From: Lasiodiplodia sp. COLG20 | Taxonomy: Eukaryota > Ascomycota > Dothideomycetes > Botryosphaeriales > Botryosphaeriaceae | Reading direction: 5' to 3' | DNA length: 64,000 nucleotides | NCBI GenBank assembly: GCA_009801085.1 | Contig: VNWV01000001.1 | Coordinates: forward strand, 5,704,001-5,768,000 | In this document: positions 1 to 10,985 of the stretch, piece by piece | Numbering within the stretch: the stretch's first letter is position 1 | Layout: every line of letters begins with the position of its first letter | The notes under the pieces: model-generated | What the model was told of the DNA's origin: nothing | What the model saw: only the letters and a program-made list of their open reading frames with translations | Databases searched by the model: none | Position numbers and translations under genes: made by a program

Positions 1-141
1 CATTTTTGCTGCAGCGCGGCGCCCGCGGCTCGCGCAATTTGATCGAGCTCTTCCTTGACTCACTCCTCACCACCAGAAGATATGCCCAAGCTGCTGCTCT
101 CGCTCTTCGCTCGAGGCAGCGCCTTCTTCGTCCTCTGAGAC

Positions 142-2387
142 ATGAGCGTCCTCCGCAGCGCCCTCACGGCGCGAGCTTCTTCTACCGCTCGTCTGCGCCC
201 TCGCGTGCGTCTTGTCCCGTCAAATCTTAACTCCGACTTCGCTCTGCCACATTCTCCTGGCTAACAGGTTGCCTTCACCAGTCTACAGCTGCCATTGACT
301 CCTCCGTGTCTCTCCAGCGCCTCCGTCAACCTACCGCAAGCTTCGGAAACAGCGTGCGCCCCGATCCCCGAGAAGACGACATTGTGACAACGCCCGCGAC
401 TGTCAACCCGGACCACGTCGATCACGAGCGCGAATTTATCCTATCCGTACTCAGTACCACAGCGACAAAGCGCGACGCCCGCAACTACCTCGCCCGCTAT
501 CAGCCTCAAACGCGAAAGAAACAGGCCCAGCGCACCGCTCAGAAGTATGGGCAGCAGCTGGAGCGCGAAACTGCCGCCGCAGTTGCGAAGAACAATGGCT
601 GGCGCTTGAAGCAGACAGGCGTCAATTTGGGCAACCTGTATGCTCCAACCAAAGCCATGCAGGAGAGCCCTGTCTTCACTCACCAGGAGCTGCCCGAGGA
701 GACTATCTCAGAAGAAGAGGTTGTTCAGCCCTTGCACGTTGCTCTGGTCAAGGTCAGAGCCGTCGACCTGTGGGATGAGGCAACCTTATACGGTGTGGGC
801 CTAACGCTCGGTCAGCTCGTGCGCCTCGGTCTGAGCATAGCGGTCGTGGTGGATTGCGACGAGGAGGGTTCTCCGGATGCGCCGGAGAAGATCACAAAAG
901 AATGGCGAGAAAAGGCAAACGAGCAAGCAGACCGCGTCGTCGAATCGCTGCGCCGCACCACTCCCCAGGGCGGAGTGCGCATCAATGATGCCCTCAGCAT
1001 CTCCAATCATGAGAACGAGTTCTTCTCGAGCAAGGTCGAAGTGCGGGGCGGCGTCAATGTTGAATACCCGAACCTCCTGATTCCACTCCTACAAGGTGGA
1101 AAAATTCCCGTCATTCCGCCCATGGCATTCACGAGAGGTGACTTCACGGTCACCAGGATCCAACCCGATGACGCTATGCTTGCTCTAACCCGTGAGTTCG
1201 CGGGTATTCGACACATCGCCGATAGGAAAGACACCGCGAAATCTTTAGAGGAAATTACGCTGGAGAGGGTAATTGTGCTGGATCCCCTGGGTGGGATTCC
1301 ATTCCCTAACCGCGATGATCGCGCGCACGTTTTTATCAACTTGGAACAGGAATATGAGGCTATCAGAAAAGACCTTCAGGAGGCTCAGATAGCCATGGCG
1401 GAACAGGCGAAGAAGAAAGGCTGGCTCCCGAACCCTTTCGCCAAGTTTACGAAACGAGAACTGGCATCTCTTCCTCCCGTGAATCCCCGCGTCCTGGGGT
1501 CTCCAGATAAGCCTCTACGTCACCTTAAGAACCTGGATTTGGTCCAAAGGACATTGAGACTCCTCCCGCCCGTCTCGTCGGCGTTGATTCTTACCCCTGC
1601 AGAAGCTGCTATCTCTGCCATATCTTCTGACCCCTCAACTCCGGGTGTGCGCACTCGACGACAGAAGAACCCTCTCATTCACAACCTCCTCACCGACAAG
1701 CCCATGGTATCTTCCTCCCATCCAGACTCCCCTCTCGCTCAAATCCCCTCCATCATGCCCGCGACGTTCGTCAAACGGGGCATGCCCGTAACCATGATCC
1801 CGGACCCCAACACCGAGCCATGGCGGCCGCCGCAACCCGGCCAGCCCAGCCTCGACCTCACGGATCCGCGCATCGACTTCCCGCGCCTCGTCCACCTGAT
1901 CGAGGACTCGTTCGGCCGCAAGCTCGACGTCCAGCACTACCTCGATCGCATCAAGAACAAGCTCGCCGGCGTCATCATCGCCGGTGAGTACGAGGGTGGC
2001 GCCATCCTGACCTGGGAATACCCGCCCGACGCTATAGGACCCAACGGCGAGCGCATCCCGCGCCCGCCCGTGCCGTATCTAGACAAGTTCGCGGTTCTGA
2101 AGAGTGCCCAGGGCTCTGGTGGTGTGGCGGATGTCGTGTTCAAGGCCATGGTTCGAACGTGCTTTCCGGACGGTGTCGTGTGGAGGAGTAGGCGCGATAA
2201 CCCGGTCAACAAATGGTATTTTGAGCGTAGTACAGGGACTTTGAAGTTGGACGCGTGGGACGGGAGTAAGTGGACTATGTTCTGGACGACGGCGGATATG
2301 GAGAAGGACGAGCAAGTGTGGAAAGACTATCAGGAGGTGTGTAAGGGAATTGTGGCGAGCTGGGAGGACAAGAGGCCGCCGGATTGA
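142..2387 (+). CDS. arg2: N-acetylglutamate synthase, mitochondrial
   Basis: Amino-acid acetyltransferase: makes N-acetylglutamate from acetyl-CoA and glutamate, the first step of arginine/ornithine synthesis, in the mitochondrion. I place a first exon at 142-204 (Arg/Ser/Ala-rich, like a mitochondrial presequence), an intron at 205-281 (GTGCGT donor, GCTAAC branch site, CAG acceptor) and a second exon at 282-2387, giving about 722 aa in one frame. The N-terminal half resembles the degenerate amino-acid-kinase domain of fungal NAGS. The C-terminal ~170 residues are the NAT/GNAT domain, with LKSAQGSGGVADVVFKAM (acetyl-CoA site) and VVWRSRRDNPVNKWYFERS. Length fits fungal Arg2/ARG-14. The domain call is firm; the first exon is inferred. 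Confidence 0.93.
205..281 (+). other. Inferred intron 1 of arg2
   Basis: GTGCGT donor at 205, GCTAAC branch-like sequence at 260-265 and CAG acceptor ending at 281. Removing 77 nt joins the presequence-like exon to the long frame in phase 0. The nearer acceptor at 267 would not keep this donor in frame. Confidence 0.6.
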
Positions 2388-2666
2388 TATGATCGCTGTA
2401 TCCTGGGGCTTTGAGCAGGATTGTCATGTTTTATATAGCGTGGAGTTTGGGGTAGACAAAATGCGCGAGCTGTTTTGGGCCTGACTTGGCCAGTCGGGAT
2501 TGATTAGGCCCATTGGCAATCTTTGGGGGGATCGTATTCATTTCTTACTACCTTGGCTGCCAACAGAAGATTGTTCTGTCGAAGAAAGTAGAGAACAAAT
2601 TGTTAGTGGCTAGCTGTGGGTCAATTGATATAGCCTTTTCACCATCCCTTCCAAGTCTTACCTTCA

Positions 2667-5514
2667 TCACGGGCCAAAGGTCTCTCCCTTTCCAAGCTCA
2701 TGATACGGACACGCTTTCCAATCGCAAGTATTCTAAAGCACGAATTAGTCAGGAGTACTCAAGGAACATCAGATGATGGAGGTCTTCACACTTACCTTAT
2801 ACACTTGCGTCCCCCACCAGCTCAGATGCTTAGACGCACCAGAGTAAAACACAGCAAAGAAAATAATCACGCCCGCGATCGCCACCGAGCAATCCAGCGC
2901 CGCGCTCAGCACGAAATTGTACTTCTTCCACCAGCGCGCGGCCTTGCGCTTCACGAGCACGCCGAACACCAGCCCCACGATCGCCCAGCTGCCGTAATTC
3001 GTCCCGGACGCCGGCGGGATGTAGTTCAGCCCGCCGAGGAACAGCGGCACGTGTGCCTTGGCCCAGATGTTGCTTTGTGGGTACCGCCGCTTCAGCAGCC
3101 ACGCGAGCACCGGGAGGATCCCGCCCAGCAGGAAGAAGTAGAGCAGCCCGTGGTAGGGGGAGCCGGAGGAGGAGAAGAAGCGCCGCGGGCCGACGGCGCC
3201 CCAGATTATGCTCGTGTTGAAGTGCGTGCGCGAGAAGGGGCAGGTGAAGCCGTTGGGGGCGTCGTTGGTGCAGATGGAGGGGATGTGTGTGAGGGCCCAG
3301 TTGACGACCGAGACTTGGCTGAGGGTCGAGATGGCGAGGCTGGTGAGTTGGACGAGGAAGAGGGCGCGTGGGGGGATCTGGAGGGGGTGGATTGAGAGCG
3401 TCAGTGGAGACTGGAAATGGTAAGGGGAATATCTGAGGGTAGGCGCACGTTGCAGTAGATGCCGAGTTTGAGGTCTTGTGCGAATTGCAGGCCTTTGATG
3501 CCGCTGATGTAGCCGAGGTCGAAGAACCAGAGGTTTGCGAGGACTTTGCCCGGGAAGGCGTAGCCGGCGACGATGCGGCAGAAGACGTCGATGTTGATTT
3601 TGAGGTTTGCGGTTGCGTAGACCATGGCGAGCTTTGGGCTGGCGTTAGTTCTGGAGCGAGATTGCAGGAGACGTGGTGTTCGCTGCCTACCGGTATAAAG
3701 AAGACGCAAGAGACGAAGAAGGCGAAGAGCGCGCCGTACCAGCGCAGTTGCACGGGGTAGTACTCGCACGCAAACATTGCCAGCCCGAGAGATATGAGAC
3801 CAGAAAGTAAGTACCACCACGAAGGCACCGAACCAGGCTGGGACTGACTCGCACGTATGTGCTGCTTTACGTTCAGAACACCTCTTATGGCTTGCTTCAT
3901 TTCCTTCTTCTTCTCCAAAAATATCCATATGAGCAAGGCCGGGATTGTTGCAAATGATAGCCCAAACATGTTGAGAGCGTAGGTGACAGGCATATAGAGC
4001 TTTGGGATAATCAGCAAGAGCGGAAGGATTCATGTTGTGAACTGCTTACCGGAGAGTAGGCTTCGTATTTCTCTGGACTAAAAGTGAATCCATCATGCTT
4101 GTTGATGACCTTCGATACATTGTACGTCGACCCGGTATTGTCAAAGACGGAGTTGCTCTGGATGGGAAGGTAACCAGAGAACCAAGTGTTGGAGTAGTAC
4201 AGAGCCGGCGAAATGAATAGAAAGGTGCTCCGTAGAGAGTAATTGAATTCGTTAGTTCTATGAAATCTACGTAGAGGGGTAGCCGACTTATAGTCGGCTG
4301 GTACAAAGGGTAAGCAATAGCAAACGCCCATACTCCATGGTTTGTACAATCAGTCAACAGTTTGTCCTTCTAGAATCAACTAGGGCCTGCTTGCCCAAAC
4401 TAGTAAATGATGTATATCCAAAACACAAGCGAAGCCAGAATGTTCACGATAGCCCACGGGGGAGCTACGAGTGGTGAACTGATGTATGCAATCTGGCTCC
4501 AATCGAAGGTCAGAGGAAGCAGGCCGATACCACTTTTCATGCCGAAGACCTGGTTGACAACGGCATTTTTCGGCACGATCCAGCAGATGAAGGTAAAATA
4601 TCCGAGCGCAGGGAAAATGAAATCCGGGAACCAGTACCAGGCAAAAGAGATGCTAAACGCAATCATGAAAAACGTATAGCGTGAAGCTCTCCAGCTTGAT
4701 CTGTTGGACCTGTTGCATAATCAGTTTTGGTGGTATTGCGAGACACAATTTTGGATTCTTACTTGTTCTCGTCTGCTTTTCCTGCAAAATGCAGTGCATG
4801 ATTCAGAGCAGTATCTCCAAATACTCCTGGCCAGAGAATTTCCGGTGGTTCAACAATGATAGAGCGACAGAGCCCCGCCAAAGAGAAGCCAAAGAGAATT
4901 GTTACCAGTGTGATGATTATCTCGAAGCCCCACCCCGCCTCAACGCCGTAAAAGTATCGTTGTTCGGTCAAGACATCAGCACTGAGTCGAGTGAAAAAGC
5001 TCAGATTCGCCATGATGAAAATCAAGATGTTTTCCTGTAGAATGTTAAGACCGCAAATGAGAGTCACTGAGCATACGTCACTCACCTTATGATTGAAACG
5101 CCCCGGGTTGAGTTGGAGCTTCCATCCAAACACCGGCACCGTCCAATCTGGCACTATACGCTCCCATGTTTTACCAATTGGAAAAGCAAGAAACTGCACT
5201 GCTGACTGTGATAGTGTAATAGAGGGGTACCGAAAGGTATAAAGCGTGTTCAGGCCGCTTCCGAATATACAAAAGGCGATTCCGATTACCCACATGCGGA
5301 GAGTCAGGCATGGCAGATCAGAATCGTCGGATCCAAGGCTGACCCCAGCGGCGGAGAGGACCTCACTTTGCTCTGTGGTTTTTTCATGTGGAGGTCAGTT
5401 ATCCGTAGCTCATAGACTTTTGAAGTGGCTGGTGATCTTACCGTCCTGTCGCTTGCTGCTATCTTCGGCATCGGCAGCAACATTGACCACGCCCTGATCC
5501 TTGTCGGCTCCCAT
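2667..5514 (-). CDS. Oligopeptide transporter (OPT/ISP4 family)
   Basis: Polytopic proton-coupled small-peptide transporter of the plasma membrane. ATG at 5514 (MGADKDQ...), then about eight exons. Clear joins include donor GTAAGA near 5441 to an acceptor near 5375, an intron after the NPGRFNHK codons, and a final short exon that starts after a GTAAGT donor following WWGTQVYK. That last exon ends in GETFGP and a TGA at 2667-2669, a normal OPT C-terminus. Family marks: NTLYTFRYPSI, the FPIGKTWERIVPDW stretch, SWWYLLSG, WFFDLGYISGIKGLQFAQDLK, and WGAVGPRRFF before the last membrane segments. The estimated length of about 750-800 aa is usual. Alternating hydrophobic segments occur throughout. 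Some inner exon edges are approximate. Confidence 0.9.
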
Positions 5515-6314
5515 CTTGAGATGCCTGTGCGAAGAGAAAGAATCAATCTGGTCTCATCAGATAAGATGAAATTGAGTTTTGATTTTTATACTTGATCTTT
5601 ACGAGGCACTGTCCGGAATTCGGCACTCCACCGGAACAAGATGCCGAGATTGGGCCAAAACAGTCAAGTGTTGACAAGCTTTTGCTAAAAGGCTTGATTT
5701 TCATCCGTGCCGGCTTCCGACTTTCTAATTTTACCCTAGATACCTGACTCGAGATTGCGGAATGATTCCATAGCCTTCGCGTAAGCAAAGATTATCGTAC
5801 TTTGCTTACGGGCGTTAGACATGTCGTGGGAGCCCGAGGATATGTTAGAATATGGAAGGTATGGAGTAGACGCTCGGATATTTAAGCTGCAATTGCTTTA
5901 GCGCATATTTTGGTCTTGGGAGTTTCTCCGCGGAGTGACTGATTACATGTGGAGAATGAGCATTCAGAAGCATTCCGCAAATCCCATGTCCAAGACTGAT
6001 GTCTTTGCTGACGGCACACTTGCACGAGGTCGCCCTATAGTCGCCACTCAGCAGGATATACCAACTGTAGGCTATGGCGGGCATCAATGGGAAGACTTTT
6101 AAGACAACCGGAGTAGCTACTTTAACGGTGCTGAAATTTGCGATGTAGGCATTGACTTGATTTGTCTGTTCATGAACATGTCGAATTCGTACAAACAAGA
6201 CAGCGCGGAACATCAACTGCTTCAGACAATTGCCCCAAAATTTTGGGTCCATATGCGGCAGGACTCGTCCTGTGATTGACCAACACTCCGGGATACCAAC
6301 TCTTAGATAGACGA
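5515..6314. other. Intergenic between OPT and flavoprotein genes
   Basis: Region between the OPT start (5514, minus strand) and the flavoprotein stop (6315). It serves as OPT promoter and flavoprotein 3' region. Open frames here lack family features. The one distinct element is a short hairpin at 5780-5810, entered separately. Confidence 0.6.
5780..5810. repeat. 11-bp perfect inverted repeat
   Basis: Arms CGTAAGCAAAG (5780-5790) and CTTTGCTTACG (5800-5810) with a 9-nt spacer, about 270 bp upstream of the OPT start codon. It could be a dyad protein-binding site or a leader hairpin. Function unknown. Confidence 0.7.
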
Positions 6315-7995
6315 TTACACAGAATCTTTTCTGTCGCTGGGAATGGGGATGAACGAGCCCTTGTTGAACCTCTGCTGAGGATCGTACTTCTTCTTGACCT
6401 CCAGAATTTTCCCGTAGTTCACACCAAAAATCTAGATGTATCAGCATTGGAATATAGCGGGTCGAAAACAATGTACGTACTGCGCTGCGGTCGTTGATGG
6501 ACTCAAGGAAGTTTGGGAAAAACTCCTCCTTGGAGTGCGTCTTCTTGATAACGTACGGCGCCATGGCCAGCGCATGCAGCGCCAGCTCCTCCGGACAATT
6601 CGAGTCTGGTTGGCTGCCAGTGAGCAGCTGAAGGACGTGCTTATTATTCGGTGAGTGCGGCCAGGCTGTTTCTTCGGGAGAAGAAGTGGCGCTGAAGGTT
6701 TTTCCAGGCATGACCTCAAGGAGGAATAGAGTTCCAGGACCAAGCCTGGAGTCCAGGGAAGAGATACCCTCGACCCAATTCTTCCCACGTATGACGAACT
6801 CGGGGTCGATTTCGTCAGCCAAGCAAGCGTTGAGGTAGCTGTTCGTGGCTCCAATGAGATTCTTATTGGCGCCTACATCTAATTAGCCTTGTTTCACTAA
6901 ACATTGGGTCCACATACTCTGCAGCTCATTTGCACCCCTAATGGTGGTTACGACTGTCTTGTCTACTGCGCCCGGGATATCGAACGCCCACTTGAAACCC
7001 TTGTCGCTGCGCCCATGCTCTTCACCGTAGGCATCGAAGACGAATACTCCGAGGTGGAACTTGGCGAATTGGACTGCTCGATCCTCCCGATCCGTCGACT
7101 CTGTCCAAGAGCTTTGGCCCGGGAACTTCTCGTCCGCCGCTCCAATCAAGCAGTGGAACGAAACTCGCGGGTCAATCGGTCGAGCCGCATGTTCTGCGAT
7201 TCCACGGGACACAGCTTCAAGTGCGCTGGGCGGATACGAGATGTAGCCGCAATGGATAGAAGTCGAGTACGGATAGGTGCGGAAATGGAATGCAGTGACG
7301 ACTGGAAAGGCTTCGTCAGTCTGACGTGCACTCCGCCACATGTAGTGAAACTTACCTCCAAAGTTACCTCCTCCGCCCCGCAGCGCCCACAGCAGGTCAG
7401 GCTCGGTCGATGCCCATATATTTCGCCCGTCTCGGAGGACAATCTCAACGTCGAGCATATTCTGGGGGTCTGCACCCAAGCCGAACTCGGTGCCAACCCA
7501 GGAAAGGCAGCCGCTGAGAGTGGACCCGGCAACTCCGACCCACGGAACGCGAGCTGAGACGGCTACCCACTTACATCAGCATTTCTCTTGGAAATGGAGA
7601 CAAGTGAAGATACCAATACGGCCCGGAGCCACTTCCTCCAGCTTCTGTTCAATATCGCCCCACAGCTGGCCGGCTCCAACAACGATGGTATGGTCATCCG
7701 GATTGTACTTGAACGAGTCGAACTGCTTCATGCTCACGACGACATCTTTTGCCGAGCTGGATCCGATACCTCCGCAGCGAATAGCGAAATCGAGGCCTGA
7801 TTCGTACAGGTAAGGGACCAATTTCTGGAGCCTTTCAGCGCTTCCGGGGCGAACGACGAGAGCAGGGTGTTGTTGCTTCTGGGCCGCCCATGTTGTCGAC
7901 TCTTTGGTGTAAAGTTCTGCAGATGGCTCCAGAATCTCCTCTGGAGGAAGTATGTCCGCGATTGCGGCTCTGGCCTTTTCCGAAAGAGTATGCAT
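6315..7995 (-). CDS. Berberine-bridge-like FAD-linked oxidoreductase
   Basis: VAO/PCMH-type flavoprotein with a BBE C-terminal tail; such enzymes oxidise sugars, alkaloids or polyketide intermediates. Starts at 7995 (MHTLSEKARA) with no signal peptide, so probably cytosolic. Introns: 7554-7619 (GTATTG...CTCAG); a GTAAGT intron after GGGGNFG; one after RGANELQ (GTATGT...GTAG); and one before IFGVNYGKILEVK. Ends KKKYDPQQRFNKGSFIPI, stop at 6315. FAD domain marks: HPALVVRPGSAE, VVVSMKQFD, WVGVAGSTLSG, LLWALRGGGGNFG. The usual covalent-flavin His is replaced in RCGGIGSS (Ile77), and the usual covalent Cys position, after splicing, reads GRVPWVGVAG without Cys. FAD is therefore probably held non-covalently. 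Substrate unknown. Confidence 0.88.
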
Positions 7996-9099
7996 ATTGT
8001 GATCAAGAACCGGAGAAATTTGGGGGTGAGAAAAATGGGAAATCTCTTTTTTAGCTCGACTTTATAGCTCTTTCTGGGGCTAACATCATATCGCTCGACA
8101 ACAGGGAGGTGCTAGTGCCAGCGCCGTGCTGCTGACGTGAGGGATTGGTGTGCGGGGTAGTGAGACGATGCCCGGATTATCAGAGGATTCTGTCTGGCTT
8201 CTGGCACGACGTTTGCGGCATCATTCTAAGTCATTCGAGGCACTCAAGTAACATCATAGGCCAAGAGGGCATCGGGTCATGGAGATATTTAACCGCAGGT
8301 TTAAAAAGAGTAGAAGGAGGACCACCAAGAAATTACTTTGATTGCATATGATTCATAAATGGGTCATTCCTACTATCAGAATGTAACATCTCGCCAGAGG
8401 ATTGTTTAGATTTGCGTTGGTGGGGCAGTTGCGGGGGATTGTACCAGTGACTTTCCGGTCAGCTTACTACATGTGACAACCAATTGCAGATCCTAGCCAC
8501 AAACTGAGCCAATAAAGCCACAATCCAAGTGATAGCATGTCCACCGGCGCGGTCTTATTCTCCGCTGCACCTGAGATTACACCGGAGCGTTACTCTACGT
8601 CCAAAAACCAAGGCAGAGCGAGCATCTTCTCACGCAGCAGAGATAACAAACATTGCTAAGCAGACGCTCAATAAATTCCAGCCCCTAAAAATAACATCGA
8701 ATTCTATAAGAGCACTGGTAGAATTTAATCAGGAACAAGCAACCTTTTGTTAATTCTATCAGCAGACCTAAAAGGGTAGATAAGCAGAGGTGTATTTATG
8801 CTACAATCCCCATTGCGGTTTCTGGGTTGGGATGGGCCGGGTCATGTGTTTGTTGGATGGAAAACAAGCATATTGGATCGTATCATACCTTCGTGAAGCG
8901 CGATAATTATTTGAAATTAGATTATTGAGGCTAGGAGTGATAAGCCAGCCCAGACTCTATGCCTTCTACTTGTCTCTCTCGAGTGTTGAGAGTAGGTTTC
9001 AGAGTCAACAAAGTACAAGTGCTGAGGTGGCCCGTGCCGCAATGGGCCTCGGCTGGTGTGGCAAGTTCTTCACCAGCCATTCCATCGCAATGCTCTGCC
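7996..9099. other. Intergenic/divergent promoter region
   Basis: About 1.1 kb between the flavoprotein start and the Zn2Cys6 regulator start, so it must hold both promoters. AT-rich around 8640-8760. I see no supported coding sequence, tRNA or repeat. Confidence 0.6.
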
Positions 9100-10855
9100 A
9101 TGAAGATCGCAAAAGCTTGCAGGCAATGTCGCGAGAGCAAGCGCAAATGCACCAAATCCCCCACGGCGAATTCCTGCGCGCCGTGTGACCATAAGCAGCT
9201 ATCTTGTAGCTTCGCAACTAACCACGGCCGTCAACATGCTCCAATCCTACCGCAACCCGCGCCATCAGCAACCCGATTCTCGACTGACGATACCACGTTA
9301 TGTCAGCCTCAAGGCATTCCTCTCCCACCTCGCCATGTGATCTGTGAGCTTGTGGACCTATACATCAAGCTCGTTCATGACAAACCCCACTCACTTTTTC
9401 ATGAACCCTCGATCCGAGATGCTGCCGCCTCAGGATTAATTCGCAATCAGGTCCTTTGCGGCATCCTGGCGTTATCTGCCAGGTGTGTACATTCTTATCT
9501 TTTCTCGTTTATGATTTGCTGATTTACAATGTGCCGCAAAGATTTCATCAGGATCCCGCAATCCAAGCACAAGGAACATCGTTTGCTCAGGAAGCCAAGC
9601 GCTTGTTGAAAGAAGACGTCGAGAACATCTGCATCGAAAATATCCAAGCATGCATCCTCGTGGCAAATACCTGCGGCGCTAACAATGAAGCCACGTCTGA
9701 GGCGTTGTTTTTTGGTTCGTGAAACCGCTCAATACAAACATGCAGCAATTGACATCTGTCCAGGCATCGCCATTCGCATGGCACAGATCTTGTCTCTTCC
9801 CCAAGCGAGTCCTACAGATACGGATATAGACAAGGAAGTCAAATGCCGGGTCTACTGGACCCTCTATATGGTCGACCGCTGGAACTCTGCCGGCCTTGGT
9901 CTAACCAGACAGTTGCCGGATGCCCTGAAGTATCCCATGCCGGTGCACGAGCTGCATTTCCATCAACCGGACTTCCGCTATCGCCCGGAACTCAGAAACG
10001 GGTTGTGGGCGTATTTTATTAGCTTGGCTAGCATCTTTGGCGAGATACAAGACTTGCACCTCCGGCACGTCAACGGCGAAGTTGAAGACGCCCATTTCGA
10101 AGAGCACGCCCAAAAGCTGGCCGCTCGGCTGGAACAGTTCGCCGAGGAACTGCCCATCGAGCTGCATTTGAACGTTGACAATCTACGCTGGCACGCTGAC
10201 CAGGGCATCGGCCGTACCTTCGTGGCTTTGCATCTCGGCTTCCACCATTACTCGACGCTCATCCATTTCCAGTACCTCGATATACAGCTTCCTCGCACAC
10301 CAAAGCAGAGGCTCTTCGCAAGCCGTTGCAAGCACCATGCCAATACGTACAGCGACCTCCTAAAACTCTCAACCGAGATTCCCGGCTGCGATGCTGTCTA
10401 CAATATTGTCGGCCACATGACGGTGGTTTCGTCCAGCGTACTTCTCCACATCCTATTCTTCGGCGAAGAAGAAGAGCTGCCCATGACTCGGCAGCGGCTC
10501 GAGCAGAATTTTCAGATCCTGATCAAGCTTCGAGGTTACTGGCCTAGCGTTCACGGAATGGTAAGGCTCCTGATACGCACGAGGCTCAGGATCGATATCG
10601 TGTACTAAATGGTAGTAGATGGATCGCCTCTTCACTTTCCAAAAGGCCTGCATGTGGACCGCGGACCCGAACACGCACAAGATCGACAAGTGGATGCTGA
10701 AGTTCTTACTGCAGCACGCCCTCCCCATCGAGGACAAGGTTGACCAGTCTGGAACCCCGCTGCCGTCATCATCTGCTGTCCTGCCAGTCGTTTCCGAGAT
10801 CATCTCGGAGCGCGGCCAATACGCCACGAACGCGCTGTCCATGCTTCGGCAGTGA
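9100..10855 (+). CDS. Zn2Cys6 fungal transcription factor
   Basis: Nuclear regulator. N-terminal binuclear zinc cluster CX2CX6CX8CX2CX6C at residues 7-36 (CRQCRESKRKC ... CAPCDHKQLSC), followed by a fungal-specific middle homology domain. Four exons: exon 1 ends after ALSA(R), a GTGTGT intron leads to RFHQDPAIQAQ, a GTTCGT...CCAG intron joins ALFFG to IAIRMAQILSLPQ, and a GTAAGG...TAG intron after WPSVHGM joins MDRLFTFQKACMW. Middle-domain marks are KCRVYWTLYMVDRW and an acidic FGEEEELP stretch. The ATG at 9100 sits right before the zinc cluster; an in-frame upstream ATG at 8959 is possible but less likely. It is convergent with the sugar porter (131 bp between stops) and one gene from a GH35 enzyme, so it may control them. 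Target not shown. Confidence 0.9.
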
Positions 10856-10985
10856 CGTGTACGAGACCGCGCGCGCTCTCACGTCAGAGAACCCGAATCA
10901 CATCAATGATAAATAACTCAATTCTCGTTCAATCAACTCTCAGTATCTAAACTCTCCTAAATCCTCCCGTCTACTCTATCCCCCT

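Noticed and set aside
6..230. Small plus-strand frame at the window start
   Set aside because: It overlaps the leader and inferred first exon of arg2 in another frame and has no features.
2700..3395. Plus-strand frame of 231 codons opposite the OPT gene
   Set aside because: Antisense of OPT membrane segments; His/Arg/Glu-rich shadow.
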